From the NCBI GenBank assembly GCA_020465985.1, contig JAANYP010002078.1, positions 287,187 through 351,186 of the forward strand: a DNA stretch of 64,000 bases, written 5' to 3'. The notes under the pieces are model-generated. The model ran no database searches. It saw only the letters and a list, made by a program, of their open reading frames with translations, and was not told the DNA's origin. The translations under genes and the position numbers were made by a program. Shown piece after piece: positions 1 through 10,890 of the stretch; the stretch's first letter is position 1, and each line of letters begins with the position of its first letter. This DNA comes from Centrapalus pauciflorus (taxonomy: Eukaryota > Streptophyta > Magnoliopsida > Asterales > Asteraceae).

Positions 1-25
1 CATATGGTGCCCCATAGAACCTCAA

Positions 26-27
<2 letters not shown>

Positions 28-111
<84 letters not shown>
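28..111. repeat. (TA)n microsatellite
   Basis: About 84 bp of uninterrupted TA. It directly abuts the outer end of the small MITE that follows. The bases before it (agaacctcaatc) resemble the outer ends of the (TA)n-associated elements near 55.7-56.6 kb, so another such element may end here, but this is cut by the window edge. Confidence 0.9.
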
Positions 112-114
<3 letters not shown>

Positions 115-188
115 AGGTTCAATGAAAAACCATCATGCACCTGAAAACTTGTGAAAACTGCACTGCACCACCACAAATGCATCAAATT
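111..188. mobile_element. Left arm of a (TA)n-associated MITE, split by the retrotransposon
   Basis: This arm starts with an inverted-repeat end (agggaggttcaatg, then a short aaaacca block) and carries the stretch caccaccacaaatgcatcaa, which recurs at 34.25 kb and, reverse-complemented, at 56.89 kb. Its partner arm lies at 8267-8377, on the far side of the retrotransposon. The middle of the element, which in the 56.7-kb copy holds a gatgcatcacgcg minisatellite, is absent here. Confidence 0.75.
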
Positions 189-1682
189 ATAGTGAAAAAG
201 CGATATCGGGTTTGGGTTTGACGGGTCCGGGCTTTCTAATTATAGAAAGCGTATATATGAGTTTTGTGACCTATGTTCTTCCTTTCTTTCCTTTTTCAAA
301 TATCAGAAACGTGGGTGTGTGTGTGTGAATCTTCTGGACAGCAAGGAATCAAGCTTGGTTGCTGAATTTGAGCATCTTCTTCTTCCCCCTTTGAGTTCTT
401 GAAGGAGTTAAGGTAAGATTTTATGGTTTTGGTTGCTAATTCGTATAGGGGATGTGTTGAAATCGTGGGTTTGGCTCTGAAATGTGTGAATGAGTTATAT
501 GAACGTTTTGTGGGGTGTTTTTATGGCCTGGAAATCGAGCAAGGGAGGCAACGCCTCTGGTTTCAGCCATTTCTGCGACCTGCACTGCTGCTGATTTATC
601 GTGAGCGCGGCCGCGATGGCCTCGGCGCGACCGCGATTGCGGCGCGACCGAGTTGCCTGAGCGCAGGCCCGCGATGCGGCGAGTTCTGTCGGGGGGTTTT
701 CGGGCGTGGACTGTTCGTTCGGGGTAGTCCCGTGGGTTGTGTTTGCTTGCGATAAATGTGTTCGGGTTTGTTATCTGTCGGTCGAGTTATATTAATCTGT
801 TGAGATCCGTGCTAATTACAGGTTCGAGCCGTCCGCGTTCTGAGCAACGATAGAGTCCGGGTTTCGGTTGCTTTGGGTATTTGGTGAGTACTCGAGTTCT
901 TTTACAAATCGCGCGTAGTCTTTTACGAGTCAGTTATGTGATGTGATATGTGTATATGAGACAGAGATACGGCGCAGGTATGAGTTTCTCTGCCCTATAC
1001 GTGCTATATGTGTTTGAATTGCAGGTATCCGCGATATGTGATCGCGCAGGCCGACTGTCCCTAACCAGTCACGAGTTATGAGGCTGTATATATACGGCAG
1101 TGATATTGCCAGGTCGCTCCTGTGCCTATTGAGTAGCTAACCGCTGCTGTGTGCGGCCTGTTAGCTGGGGAACGTGGTCCCCTTTTGAGCAGAGATATGT
1201 GTTATGCATCGAGTTGCATATGTGTGATGAGATATATGTGTTGTGCGTGCTATGTGTGTTTACCTGCAGTGTCTAACCCTCGCGTACTCACGAGCTGTCC
1301 AGCTTATGTTTTCGAGTCTTCTGTGTGTCAGGCAGTCATACCGTGGGACCGCAGTCACAGCTGCAGCAGCCGAAATAGAGATCGGGCAGTTTAGAGTTGT
1401 GTATGCTGATTATATTTCGATACTGAACTTCAAGAACTGCTGTCTGTAGTTTGTTTTGATCAGTGTTATGTTAGCTTCCAGTAGTCGGTGTTTATCAGAT
1501 GATTCTGTATGTATGTATATCAGTTTCAGTCTATGACATGATGGATGCGACTTTCGTGTTAAAGTTTTAATTAATAGTGATTTTCCGCTAATCCTGTGAC
1601 ATGTGCATTAAGAAATAATTGTGATATTGCCACCTGTGTATTGTATTGACGTGGCATTTGTGTGAGAATTCTGGGTGTTACA
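189..1682 (+). repeat. 5' LTR (lacks its first 198 bp)
   Basis: Matches 6773-8266 at the same length with about five substitutions and no indel that I could see. It ends in gggtgttaca. Open frames inside it, for example 423-755, are repeated in the 3' LTR at 7007-7339 and show no sign of being genes. The missing outer part would hold the start of U3, so promoter function may be reduced. Confidence 0.93.
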
Positions 1683-1685
1683 GCT

Positions 1686-1697
1686 TGGTATCAGAGC
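1686..1697 (+). other. Primer binding site (initiator Met tRNA type)
   Basis: tggtatcagagc lies 3 bp after the 5' LTR. It is the standard complement of the 3' end of plant initiator Met-tRNA, which primes minus-strand synthesis in many plant Gypsy elements. Confidence 0.93.
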
Positions 1698-1862
1698 TTG
1701 TGGTTTCAGTATTGAGTATCAGTGGATGCTTGTGCTCTTACCGTGTTCAGATCGTGGGATTCTTCCCTGAGACTGAGTTTAGCGGAATTAACTGACCTAG
1801 CTTATTGTATAACGCTGGGTGATCGATCTGTTATCTTACCTTTGTGATATGTGCAGGTAGTT

Positions 1863-4800
1863 ATGGCAGATCATGGCGAGGGTTCAGGGCCAGAGAGACC
1901 AGCGGGAGATGAGTATGTCCGCCGGTCAGAGATGTTATCAGTATTGACTGAGTTCTACAGAGAGAGGGACAGAGAGAGAGAGCAGCAGCGACAGAGAGCT
2001 GATCCGCCGCCAGTGACTAGTGTTGAGACAGTGGTTGGGGCGTCTTCTTCTTCTGTGCGAGGTGGGTCCTTTAAGGACTTTATGGCGGGAGCCCCACCTC
2101 AGTTTCGAGGCGGTGGTGAGCCGGGTGCGGCTATGGCTTGGGAGAGAGAGATAGAGGCCGCATTCCGAGTTGCCCATGTCGACCCTCGTGATATGGTCGG
2201 CTATGCGGCTTATCAGCTAAAGGGAGGGGCTTCACAGTGGTGGAAGTCCATTGAGTCGTCCATGACTACTGCAGCAGCTTATGCTATGACATGGGATCAG
2301 TTCCGTGCCATCTTCGAGCTTCAGTATATTCCCCGGGATGAGCGCCGGGAGATGGAGCGTCGTTTCTTGCACCTTCAGCAGGGCAGTATGTCAGTTCAAC
2401 AGTATGTGGATAGATTTAATGAGTATGCCCAGTTTGCGCCCCAGCATGTGGATACAGAGGTTTGTAAGGCTGATGCCTTTATCGATGGGTTGAGATCAGA
2501 TATCCGGGAGTTCGTCGGACTTCATGATACTCCTACCTTCGCGCGGGCATTAGAGTTAGCCCGAGTCCGAGAGAGGGAGATCGAGAGACAGAGGGGTCAG
2601 CCCCCGTCCCAGAGACAGAGGATAGGGACGTCTGAGCAGTCCCAGAGTTACTATCGAGAGCCCCAGGATTTTCAGAGAGAGAGGCAGCCTGAGCAGCAGC
2701 AGGTTCAGGGGCAGGGTTCGGGATTTCGCAGAGACAGAGACAGGGGCAGAGATCGTAGGTCCAGGAGGTCTGGGCAGTATCAGGGGTCGGGGACAGCCAG
2801 TCAGAGTCAGGGGCAGACTTCCCGATATAGTGCTCCCAGTCAGAGTCAGAGCAGCGTGGGACAGGGGTCCCAGCCATCCGGGAGTCGGGCAGACAGTTTA
2901 GCTGGAGAGAGAGACTGTCCGAGGTGTCGCCGTCGCCATTCTGGTCCTTGTACATCAGAGCAGCCCCGTTGCTACCGCTGTGGTCAGTATGGCCATACAT
3001 CTTTTACTTGTACATCGAGGGATTCCCTGTGCTTCCGCTGTGGGAGGCCAGGTCATATTGTGAGGGACTGTCCGGACGCACCACCTTCAGTACAGGGAGC
3101 GAGTACTAGCGGGACTAGAGCTGAGCCGTCGTCTTCGAGCCGCCGTGAGTCAGCGCCCAGAGGCAGGGGCAGAGTATTTCAGGCTACAGCAGAGGAGGCC
3201 CGTGAGTCTACAGACGTTGTTTCTGGTACGTACATCCTGAACGGGCTTAGTGCTCGTATTTTGTTTGATTCTGGAGCAGATCGCTCGTATGTGTCTGTTG
3301 TGTTCTGTGCATATTTTTCTGTGCCTCCTACTGTTTTATCTGTGTCGTTAGTCGTTGAGAGAGTAGACGGTAGTACTGCTTTAGTGAGTCGGGTATACAG
3401 AGATTGTGTCCTTGAGATAGATGCTCACCGGTTCTCGATCGATCTACTGCCGATAGAGATCAGCAGCTTCGATGTGATAGTGGGTATGGATTGGATGACA
3501 GCCAGGCGGGCCGATATTCTGTGCGCGAAGAAGATGATCCGGATACCCATTTCAGACAGTGAGACAGTGACAGTGTATGGCGAAAGGCGCCGAGGTGAGA
3601 TTGGTATTGTTTCTATGGCCCGAGCTCAGAGATATGTCGCGAAGGGATGTGAGACCTTTCTGGCTTATGTTGTTGACGCCAGATTAGAGAAGAAGACCTT
3701 AGCGGATATACCCGTAGTTCGAGAGTTCCCTGAGGTATTCCCAGAGGAGTTGCCTGGGTTACCGCCAGATCGTCAGGTCGAGTTCCGCATCGACCTTATC
3801 CCAGGAGCGGTGCCTATTGCGAAGATGCCTTATAGGCTGGCACCTACCGAGATGAGAGTGATGATGTCACAACTTCAGGAATTGCTTGATCGTGGATTTA
3901 TCCGTTCGAGTTCGTCCCCGTGGGGAGCCCCAGTGCTATTTGTGAAGAAGAAGGACGGTTCCATGCGGATGTGTATCGACTATCGAGAATTGAATAAAGT
4001 GACGGTGAAGAACCGTTATCCGCTTCCACGTATCGACGATCTGTTTGATCAGCTACAGGGTTCGAGCTTCTTTTCGAAGATAGATCTGAGATCGGGTTAT
4101 CATCAGCTGAGAGTTAGAGATGAGGATGTGCCGAAGACTGCGTTTCGGACGAGATACGGCCATTATGAGTTCCTAGTCATGCCTTTCGGACTGACTAACG
4201 CACCCGCGGCATTCATGGATTTAATGAACAGGGTGTGTAGATCTATGTTGGATCGGTTCGTGATAGTGTTCATCGACGACATCCTGATCTACTCGAGGAG
4301 TGCCGAGGACCACGAGCAGCACTTGCGAGAGGTTTTGACCGTGCTGCGAGCGGAGAGACTGTATGCGAAGTTCTCCAAGTGCGAGTTCTGGTTGCGCGAG
4401 GTCCAGTTTTTGGGACATGTTGTGAGCGCCGAGGGTATTTCAGTAGATCCGGCGAAGATAGAGGCCGTGATGAGTTGGGAGCCGCCGAAGACTGTGCCTG
4501 AGATCCGTAGCTTTTTGGGCCTAGCCGGATATTATCGCCGCTTCATTCAGGACTTCTCGAGGATTGCCAGGCCGTTGACGAGATTGACACGGCAGTCCGT
4601 TCCTTTCGTGTGGTCTGATGAGCAGGAGTCGGCTTTCAGAGAATTGAAATCCCGGTTATGTCAGGCACCAGTGTTAGCATTGCCCGAGGGTACAGAGGAT
4701 TTTGTGGTCTACTGTGATGCGTCAGGTACCGGTTTGGGTTGTGTTCTGATGCAGCGAGGCAAGGTGATTGCGTATGCGTCGCGACAGCTGAAGACCTACG

Positions 4801-6539
4801 AGGAAAATCATACCGTGCACGACCTTGAGTTGGACGCGATAGTGTTCGCGTTGAAGATATGGCGTCATTATCTGTACGGTTCGCGATTTGTAGTGTATAC
4901 CGATCATAAGAGTCTTCAGTATCTGTTCAGTCAGAAAGAGTTAAATATGAGACAGCGGCGCAGCCTTGAGTTATTGAAAGATTATGACTGCGAGATCCAG
5001 TACCATCCTGGTAGGGCCAATGTGGTGGCCGATGCGTTGAGCCGTAAGGCGTGCGGTCAGACAGTGGTTTCCCGAGCAGCGAGGCTCGAGGTCACCTCGA
5101 CTCTTGTGGAGAGTCTGAGGCATGCTCAATTAGAGGGCCTGCGGGCCGAGAATGTGAAAAGAGAGCGTCTTGCAGGGCAGCTTGAGGTATTGAGCAGAGA
5201 TAGCAGGGGTTTGTGGGCGTTTCATGATCGGGTTTGGGTTCCGAGAGTCGGTAATCTGCGGCAGCTGATTTTAGATGAGTCGCACCGTTCGAGATTGTCT
5301 ATCCACCCCGGGAGCACCAAAATGTATAGAGATTTGCGCGAGTTCTATTGGTGGCCAGGGATGAAGAGAGATGTGGGCCGATACGTCGAGGAGTGTATGA
5401 CTTGTCTGCGAGTCAAGGCCGAGCATCAGAAGCCTCACGGGCATTTGCAGCCTTTAGAGATCCCTGAGTGGAAGTGGTATCATATCACGATGGATTTCAT
5501 CGTCAGACTTCTGCGCACCGTTCGAGGTAATGATATGATCTGGGTGATAGTGGATCGCTTGACGAAGAGTGCTCACTTTCTAGCCGTTCGGGGTACCATC
5601 ACTATGGATCAGTTGGCTCGGTTATACATCAGCGAGATAGTTTCGAGGCACGGCGTTCCGATGTCGATTACGTCCGATAGAGATGCGCGGTTTACTTCGA
5701 GGTTCTGGCAGAGCTTTCAGCGCGAGTTGGGGACGAGAGTTCAGTTGAGTACCGCGTACAGACCTCAGACAGACGGGCAGACAGAGCGGACGAATCAGAC
5801 TCTCGAGGATATGCTCCGAGCTTGTGCGATTGATTTCAGTGGTAGTTGGGACGTTCACTTGCCGTTAGTCGAGTTTGCGTACAACAACAGCTACCATTCC
5901 TCCATCAAGATGGCTCCATTCGAGGCACTGTATGGGCGTAAGTGCCTAACCCCGGTGTGTTGGGGCGAGGTCGGCGAGCGACCTATCAGTGGGCCCGAGT
6001 TGTTGCAGGAGAAGAGCGATAAAGTGGCGGTTATCCGAGAACATATGAGAGTGGCACAGAGCCGGCAGAAGAGTTATGCCGATCGTCGTCTGACTGAGCT
6101 TGAGTTCAGTGTTGGAGACCGTGTGATGTTGAAAGTATCGCCGTGGAAGAGAGTTATCAGATTCAGGCATCGAGGTAAGCTGAGTCCGCGATACATCGGT
6201 CCGTTTGAGATCATCGCCAGAGTCCGAGATCAGGCTTATAGATTGAGACTGCCTCCCGAGTTGGCCGGAGTTCACGATACATTTCATGTGAGCCACCTGA
6301 GAAAGTGTTTGGCCAAAGATGATCAGTTTGTGCCGTTATCCGAGATCACCGTGGATAATCATCTGAGATATGTCGAGCAGCCTGAGGCGATTACCGATCG
6401 TAAAGTGAAGAGATTGCGAAATAAAGAGATTGTGCTAGTACTCGTTCAGTGGAGGCATCATAAGGGTACTAGTGCCACCTGGGAGCCCGAGGCCGAGATG
6501 AGGAGCCGATATCCGCAGCTATTCCCGAGTCCGAGCTAG
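1863..6539 (+). CDS. Gag-Pol polyprotein of a Ty3/Gypsy chromovirus
   Basis: One open frame of about 1558 codons from the first ATG (MADHGEG); the frame is open a little further upstream but without an ATG. In order: retrotransposon Gag domain (about residues 80-215), a low-complexity Q/R/S region, two CCHC zinc knuckles (near residues 370 and 390), an aspartic protease with DSGA (near 469), reverse transcriptase with FIDD at the active site (near 803), RNase H starting at YCDASG (near 950), integrase with an HHCC zinc region (near 1140) and a D-D-E core (near 1210, 1272 and 1305), and a C-terminal chromodomain (from about 1514; WRHH, TWEPE). No stop or frameshift interrupts it, so it could still encode an active polyprotein. 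Gag and Pol are fused without a frameshift site, as is common in plant chromoviruses. Confidence 0.97.
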   Translation: MADHGEGSGPERPAGDEYVRRSEMLSVLTEFYRERDREREQQRQRADPPPVTSVETVVGASSSSVRGGSFKDFMAGAPPQFRGGGEPGAAMAWEREIEAAFRVAHVDPRDMVGYAAYQLKGGASQWWKSIESSMTTAAAYAMTWDQFRAIFELQYIPRDERREMERRFLHLQQGSMSVQQYVDRFNEYAQFAPQHVDTEVCKADAFIDGLRSDIREFVGLHDTPTFARALELARVREREIERQRGQPPSQRQRIGTSEQSQSYYREPQDFQRERQPEQQQVQGQGSGFRRDRDRGRDRRSRRSGQYQGSGTASQSQGQTSRYSAPSQSQSSVGQGSQPSGSRADSLAGERDCPRCRRRHSGPCTSEQPRCYRCGQYGHTSFTCTSRDSLCFRCGRPGHIVRDCPDAPPSVQGASTSGTRAEPSSSSRRESAPRGRGRVFQATAEEARESTDVVSGTYILNGLSARILFDSGADRSYVSVVFCAYFSVPPTVLSVSLVVERVDGSTALVSRVYRDCVLEIDAHRFSIDLLPIEISSFDVIVGMDWMTARRADILCAKKMIRIPISDSETVTVYGERRRGEIGIVSMARAQRYVAKGCETFLAYVVDARLEKKTLADIPVVREFPEVFPEELPGLPPDRQVEFRIDLIPGAVPIAKMPYRLAPTEMRVMMSQLQELLDRGFIRSSSSPWGAPVLFVKKKDGSMRMCIDYRELNKVTVKNRYPLPRIDDLFDQLQGSSFFSKIDLRSGYHQLRVRDEDVPKTAFRTRYGHYEFLVMPFGLTNAPAAFMDLMNRVCRSMLDRFVIVFIDDILIYSRSAEDHEQHLREVLTVLRAERLYAKFSKCEFWLREVQFLGHVVSAEGISVDPAKIEAVMSWEPPKTVPEIRSFLGLAGYYRRFIQDFSRIARPLTRLTRQSVPFVWSDEQESAFRELKSRLCQAPVLALPEGTEDFVVYCDASGTGLGCVLMQRGKVIAYASRQLKTYEENHTVHDLELDAIVFALKIWRHYLYGSRFVVYTDHKSLQYLFSQKELNMRQRRSLELLKDYDCEIQYHPGRANVVADALSRKACGQTVVSRAARLEVTSTLVESLRHAQLEGLRAENVKRERLAGQLEVLSRDSRGLWAFHDRVWVPRVGNLRQLILDESHRSRLSIHPGSTKMYRDLREFYWWPGMKRDVGRYVEECMTCLRVKAEHQKPHGHLQPLEIPEWKWYHITMDFIVRLLRTVRGNDMIWVIVDRLTKSAHFLAVRGTITMDQLARLYISEIVSRHGVPMSITSDRDARFTSRFWQSFQRELGTRVQLSTAYRPQTDGQTERTNQTLEDMLRACAIDFSGSWDVHLPLVEFAYNNSYHSSIKMAPFEALYGRKCLTPVCWGEVGERPISGPELLQEKSDKVAVIREHMRVAQSRQKSYADRRLTELEFSVGDRVMLKVSPWKRVIRFRHRGKLSPRYIGPFEIIARVRDQAYRLRLPPELAGVHDTFHVSHLRKCLAKDDQFVPLSEITVDNHLRYVEQPEAITDRKVKRLRNKEIVLVLVQWRHHKGTSATWEPEAEMRSRYPQLFPSPS

Positions 6540-6560
6540 ATTCCGGGACGGAATCTTTTT

Positions 6561-6574
6561 AAGAGGAGAGGATT
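6561..6574 (+). other. Polypurine tract
   Basis: aagaggagaggatt sits directly before the 3' LTR start, where plus-strand priming is expected. Confidence 0.8.
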
Positions 6575-8266
6575 TGTAACATCCCGGATTTGAGCCTGGT
6601 ACGTGGATTTAATTTACTGGCTCTTTATTTTAATATTATTGCGTTGGTCCAATTAAATTCCGTTTCGTGGATTAAACGTGTCGAGACCGAGTGATACGTG
6701 TCTCCGAGCTAATAATTAGTGGATTATTATAATCATTGAGATCGTGGATTTAATTGGGTTAATTTGATATTAATAGTGAAAAAGCGATATCGGGTTCGGG
6801 TTTGACGGGTCCGGGCTTTCTAATTATAGAAAGCGTATATATGAGTTTTGTGACCTATGTTCTTCCTTTCTTTCCTTTTTCAAATATCAGAAACGTGGGT
6901 GTGTGTGTGTGAATCTTCTGGACAGCAAGGAATCAAGCTTGGTTGCTGAATTTGAGCATCTTCTTCTTCCCCCTTTGAGTTCTTGAAGGAGTTAAGGTAA
7001 GATTTTATGGTTTTGGTTGCTAATTCGTATAGGGGATGTGTTGAAATCGTGGGTTTGGCTCTGAAATGTGTGAATGAGTTATATGAACGTTTTGTGGGGT
7101 GTTTTTATGGCCTGGAAATCGAGCAAGGGAGGCAACGCCTCTGGTTTCAGCCATTTCTGCGACCTGCACTGCTGCTGATTTATCGTGAGCGCGGCCGCGA
7201 TGGCCTCGGCGCGACCGCGATCGCGGCGCGACCGAGTTGCCTGAGCGCAGGCCCGCGATGCGGCGAGTTCTGTCGGGGGGTTTTCGGGCGTGGACTGTTC
7301 GTTCGGGGTAGTCCCGTGGGTTGTGTTTGCTTGCGATAAATGTGTTCGGGTTTGTTATCTGTCGGTCGAGTTATATTAATCTGTTGAGATCCGTGCTAAT
7401 TACAGGTTCGAGCCGTCCGCGTTCTGAGCAGCGATAGAGTCCGGGTTTCGGTTGCTTTGGGTATTTGGTGAGTACTCGAGTTCTTTTACAAATCGCGCGT
7501 AGTCTTTTACGAGTCAGTTATGTGATGTGATATGTGTATATGAGACAGAGATACGGCGCAGGTATGAGTTTCTCTGCCCTATACGTGCTATATGTGTTTG
7601 AATTGCAGGTATCCGCGATATGTGATCGCGCAGGCCGACTGTCCCTAACCAGTCACGAGTTATGAGGCTGTATATATACGGCAGTGATATTGCCAGGTCG
7701 CTCCTGTGCCTATTGAGTAGCTAACCGCTGCTGTGTGCGGCCTGTTAGCTGGGGAACGTGGTCCCCTTTTGAGCAGGGATATGTGTTATGCATCGAGTTG
7801 CATATGTGTGATGAGATATATGTGTTGTGCGTGCTATGTGTGTTTACCTGCAGTGTCTAACCCTCGCGTACTCACGAGCTGTCCAGCTTATGTTTTCGAG
7901 TCTTCTGTGTGTCAGGCAGTCATACCGTGGGACCGCAGTCACAGCTGCAGCAGCCGAAATAGAGATCGGGCAGTTTAGAGTTGTGTATGCTGATTATATT
8001 TCGATACTGAACTTCAAGAACTGCTGTCTGTAGTTTGTTTTGATCAGTGTTATGTTAGCTTCCAGTAGTCGGTGTTTATCAGATGATTCAGTATGTATGT
8101 ATATCAGTTTCAGTCTATGACATGATGGATGCGACTTTCGTGTTAAAGTTTTAATTAATAGTGATTTTCCGCTAATCCTGTGACATGTGCATTAAGAAAT
8201 AATTGTGATATTGCCACCTGTGTATTGTATTGACGTGGCATTTGTGTGAGAATTCTGGGTGTTACA
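6575..8266 (+). repeat. 3' LTR (full length, 1692 bp)
   Basis: Runs from tgtaacatcccgga to gggtgttaca, with the canonical TG and CA ends. It is the reference copy for measuring the missing part of the 5' LTR. Confidence 0.95.
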
Positions 8267-8377
8267 CTTATTTACGATCATGCCACCGCTTTTTTCATGA
8301 AATGCACCAAATCGGACGGTATACGTAGGTTTCCATAGTTTTCACGTGCATAGTGGTTTTCCATTGAACCCACCCCT
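8267..8377. mobile_element. Right arm of the MITE split by the retrotransposon
   Basis: It begins cttatttacgatcatgccac, the reverse complement of the 56.76-kb copy, and ends ccattgaacccacccct next to a short TA run. This end pairs in inverted orientation with position 111. From here to about 8740 I see only AT-rich sequence with no recognisable feature. Confidence 0.75.
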
Positions 8378-9228
8378 ATATATATAATATATCCGAAAAA
8401 CAAATTTTATTACCACAAAAGAATGAAGGATTGTAAGTTGCAAACTAACCCTCATACCAACACAATGTTCCAAAAAACCGACTTTCAACCAAAACTCGAA
8501 AAAACTCAAAAGAAAACATAAAAGCATAAAAAGGGAAAAGCCAATACACAATTAAAAACTGATAGATTTAAAAATGAAAAATCTAAAAATAATTGATTTG
8601 AACGTGTTTTCTAAAAACATTTGTTTTTGAGGAAAATTTTTGGTAAAAATATGTCAACTACACCCTTGTTGTTGCGATTTCTTCGAATCAGATAGCTAGT
8701 GATTCAAATAATCACTTCCCATATAAAATTTGCGAATACACCATAAAAAGCTAAACTAGTGACTAAGATAGTCGAGAATCCACCCTCTTTTCATCATTTG
8801 AATACGCCGATCCATACATCGGTAGCTTTCTTGCATATGACTAATCAACGATCACTTGTTTCCATGTCGTCTACGCACCACGGACAAAGATCTGTGTGTA
8901 AATCCAATCCATGCTTGTTTAGTGCGTCACGAACTGAACGATCATGTAAAGTGCACGCGCCTAACAAAATTACATATTTTCTTATAGATAAGCTTGTTCC
9001 AACGAGTTTCGTTAGCTAATGAATCCAAGTATAAGATATGACCGTCGACAATGGATCTAAGAATCGTTGCGAATAAAGAATCATTGACTCTAAGTCACCA
9101 TAACCACTTGTCCCTGCAATTAACATTAGGAGAAACACACACAATTATCATCAAGAGATTTTGAACATTCCTCTCTTCCCATTCTCCAAGAACAATTATG
9201 TCATTGCTCAACCAATTGTAGATGAGAA

Positions 9229-9779
9229 TAGGGGTGTTCATTTTCGGATTATCCGATTTTCGGATAATCTGAAAATCGGATACTTGGATTTTACTATCCG
9301 AATTCGTATCCGATATTCGGATTATCTGAAAATTAAAAATTTTAATTAAACTTATAATTATAAAATGAATTCAAATATACAAAATACAAATCTATGTACT
9401 TTTAATATATAAAAAATTAATTTGTTGTAAATGAAAGTATATCATACTTTTTAAACTTAAAACAACAAAAAAACATCTCAAAAGATAGTAAAATACATTT
9501 AAATGAGTTATAATTAAGTTAAAGCTACATTATACATTTAAAATTATATAATATAATTATTTGTAGTCAAATAATGTATGACAAAAAAGTTTTATAAAAA
9601 AGTAAAAATTTTTTTAAAAAAAGTAGATTTCGGATAATCAAAAAACCCAAAATTATGTAAAATACGAATCCGAAATTTCGGATCCGATTTTCGGGTATCC
9701 GAAATTTTGGATAATTTCAATTCGGGTTTTTGGATTTTCGGATCAGGCTCTCGGATTCGGATATTTTTGAACACCCCTA
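9229..9779. mobile_element. hAT-type MITE, 551 bp, with 8-bp target duplication
   Basis: The ends are taggggtgttca and tgaacacccc(t)a. Perfect 8-bp direct repeats gatgagaa flank it (9221-9228 and 9780-9787). The ends hold clustered motifs related to ttcggat in both orientations, the middle is AT-rich, and there is no coding capacity. It is inserted in the LINE relic. Confidence 0.92.
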
Positions 9780-10013
9780 GATGAGAAACCACCACACCAT
9801 TTTTTCCAACTTAAATACTTTTTAAATAACTCTTTTCAACAGTGTTTGTAATAATTAAGAAGTCATTTAAGATCTCTTATGATTCCATAAAAAAAGTAAA
9901 CAAACATGACCTAGAGGTTCAACAACAAATGATAAACAAAAATGTACCAACTACCAAGGGATCGCCTTATCGTATTTATTCCCTTTTCATATCAAATTCC
10001 TTCTTCGTAGGTG

Positions 10014-10717
10014 CAGGGACGGATCCAAGATTTTTTGTTATCGGTATCACTTTTTTAGAGTAAATTTAATAGTTTGATTTTTAAAATATTTGATAAGATG
10101 AATCAGGTCAACAAAACGGGTTGCCAACACAAAATTAACAAATAAAAAGATTTTTATAATTACAAAAGTACATAGTACAATACTATCTCTCAACTGTCGC
10201 AATTGCGACCGACAAAACCAATATTAGCTTCAACAATTAAAATCATTCGGATACATATCTGTCAACCTTAATGACTTTGATGCATCGAAATCCCTAAAAG
10301 AATCACATGGTTAGGGGTTTTCAACATATTTAAGCACCTTTCTAACCGATGAGAAGCGATAATACCGATTAGAGGCTTTTCAACCAAATGGACCGGTGTC
10401 TTCAACAAAATTTGAGCTAATTTTTTTCGGATTTTTTATAATTCTTTTTTGTTGGTTCTTGAATCTTATACTTTTTAATTCTATTATTTTTCTTTTAAGT
10501 TTTTATGATTAAACTCGGTAATATTTTAATAAGTTTGGGTAACGAAATCAACAAATATAAATTAGATTCGTGTATAATACTTTTATAAAATTTTCGTAGG
10601 TGTCACCCAAAAAAAAATCTTAGGTGTCACTCGAATTTTTGGTAGATACGTAACTCAGTATTTAAAAATTTTATCGGTGTCGAGTGACACCCATTGTAAA
10701 GCATTACATCCGCCCCT
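10014..10717. mobile_element. Non-autonomous hAT element, 704 bp, with 8-bp target duplication
   Basis: The ends are cagggacggatcc and tccgcccctg, with flanking perfect repeats cgtaggtg (10006-10013 and 10718-10725). The ends belong to the widespread plant CAG-GGCGGA hAT type also seen at 13961 and 38744. No transposase frame is visible. It is inserted in the LINE relic. Confidence 0.92.
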
Positions 10718-10890
10718 GCGTAGGTGAGATCGTTAACTAGGATTGATAATACAACTGATGCAAAGCTCGATTCGATCCATCGACTTACACCATTTAATCT
10801 TGAATCCCATTTGTTTCACTACATTCAATAGAAATCCCAAATTAATTTTATCGAATGCCTTTTCCAAGTCTATTTTGCAAACATGCTACA

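Larger units (their letters stand above)
189..8266 (+). mobile_element. Ty3/Gypsy chromovirus LTR retrotransposon (Tekay/Del-like), 5'-truncated
   Basis: A nearly complete element: partial 5' LTR, primer binding site, one gag-pol frame, polypurine tract and full 3' LTR. Both LTRs show the same internal length over their shared part (1494 bp) and I counted about five base differences, so the insertion is recent. The 5' LTR lacks the first 198 bp seen in the 3' LTR, and the sequence in their place is MITE DNA. The target duplication therefore cannot be seen. The C-terminal chromodomain, single frame and long LTRs suggest the Tekay/Del lineage; the lineage is an inference. Confidence 0.95.
8740..10890 (-). 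pseudogene. LINE (L1-like) retrotransposon relic, reverse transcriptase and zf-RVT parts
   Basis: On the minus strand, 10890-10735 reads KIDLEKAFDKI...GFKIKW, the typical plant LINE reverse transcriptase segment. Around 9960 a piece reads GDPL...LFII, and 9135-8740 reads WNKLIYKK...CPWC, the C-terminal zf-RVT domain. Stops and frameshifts occur throughout, so it is dead. Two hAT-type elements split it (9229-9779 and 10014-10717), and removing each with one target-duplication copy restores continuity. The 5' part (ORF1, endonuclease) was not found. Confidence 0.8.

Noticed and set aside
1938..6296. Antisense frames across gag-pol (for example 2533-3000 and 5946-6296)
   Set aside because: Shadows of the long plus-strand polyprotein frame; no motif or start context of their own.
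423..8033. Paired open frames of 110, 81 and 68 codons at 423-1449 and 7007-8033
   Set aside because: They are the same frames repeated in the two LTRs, without recognisable domains; LTR sequence explains them.
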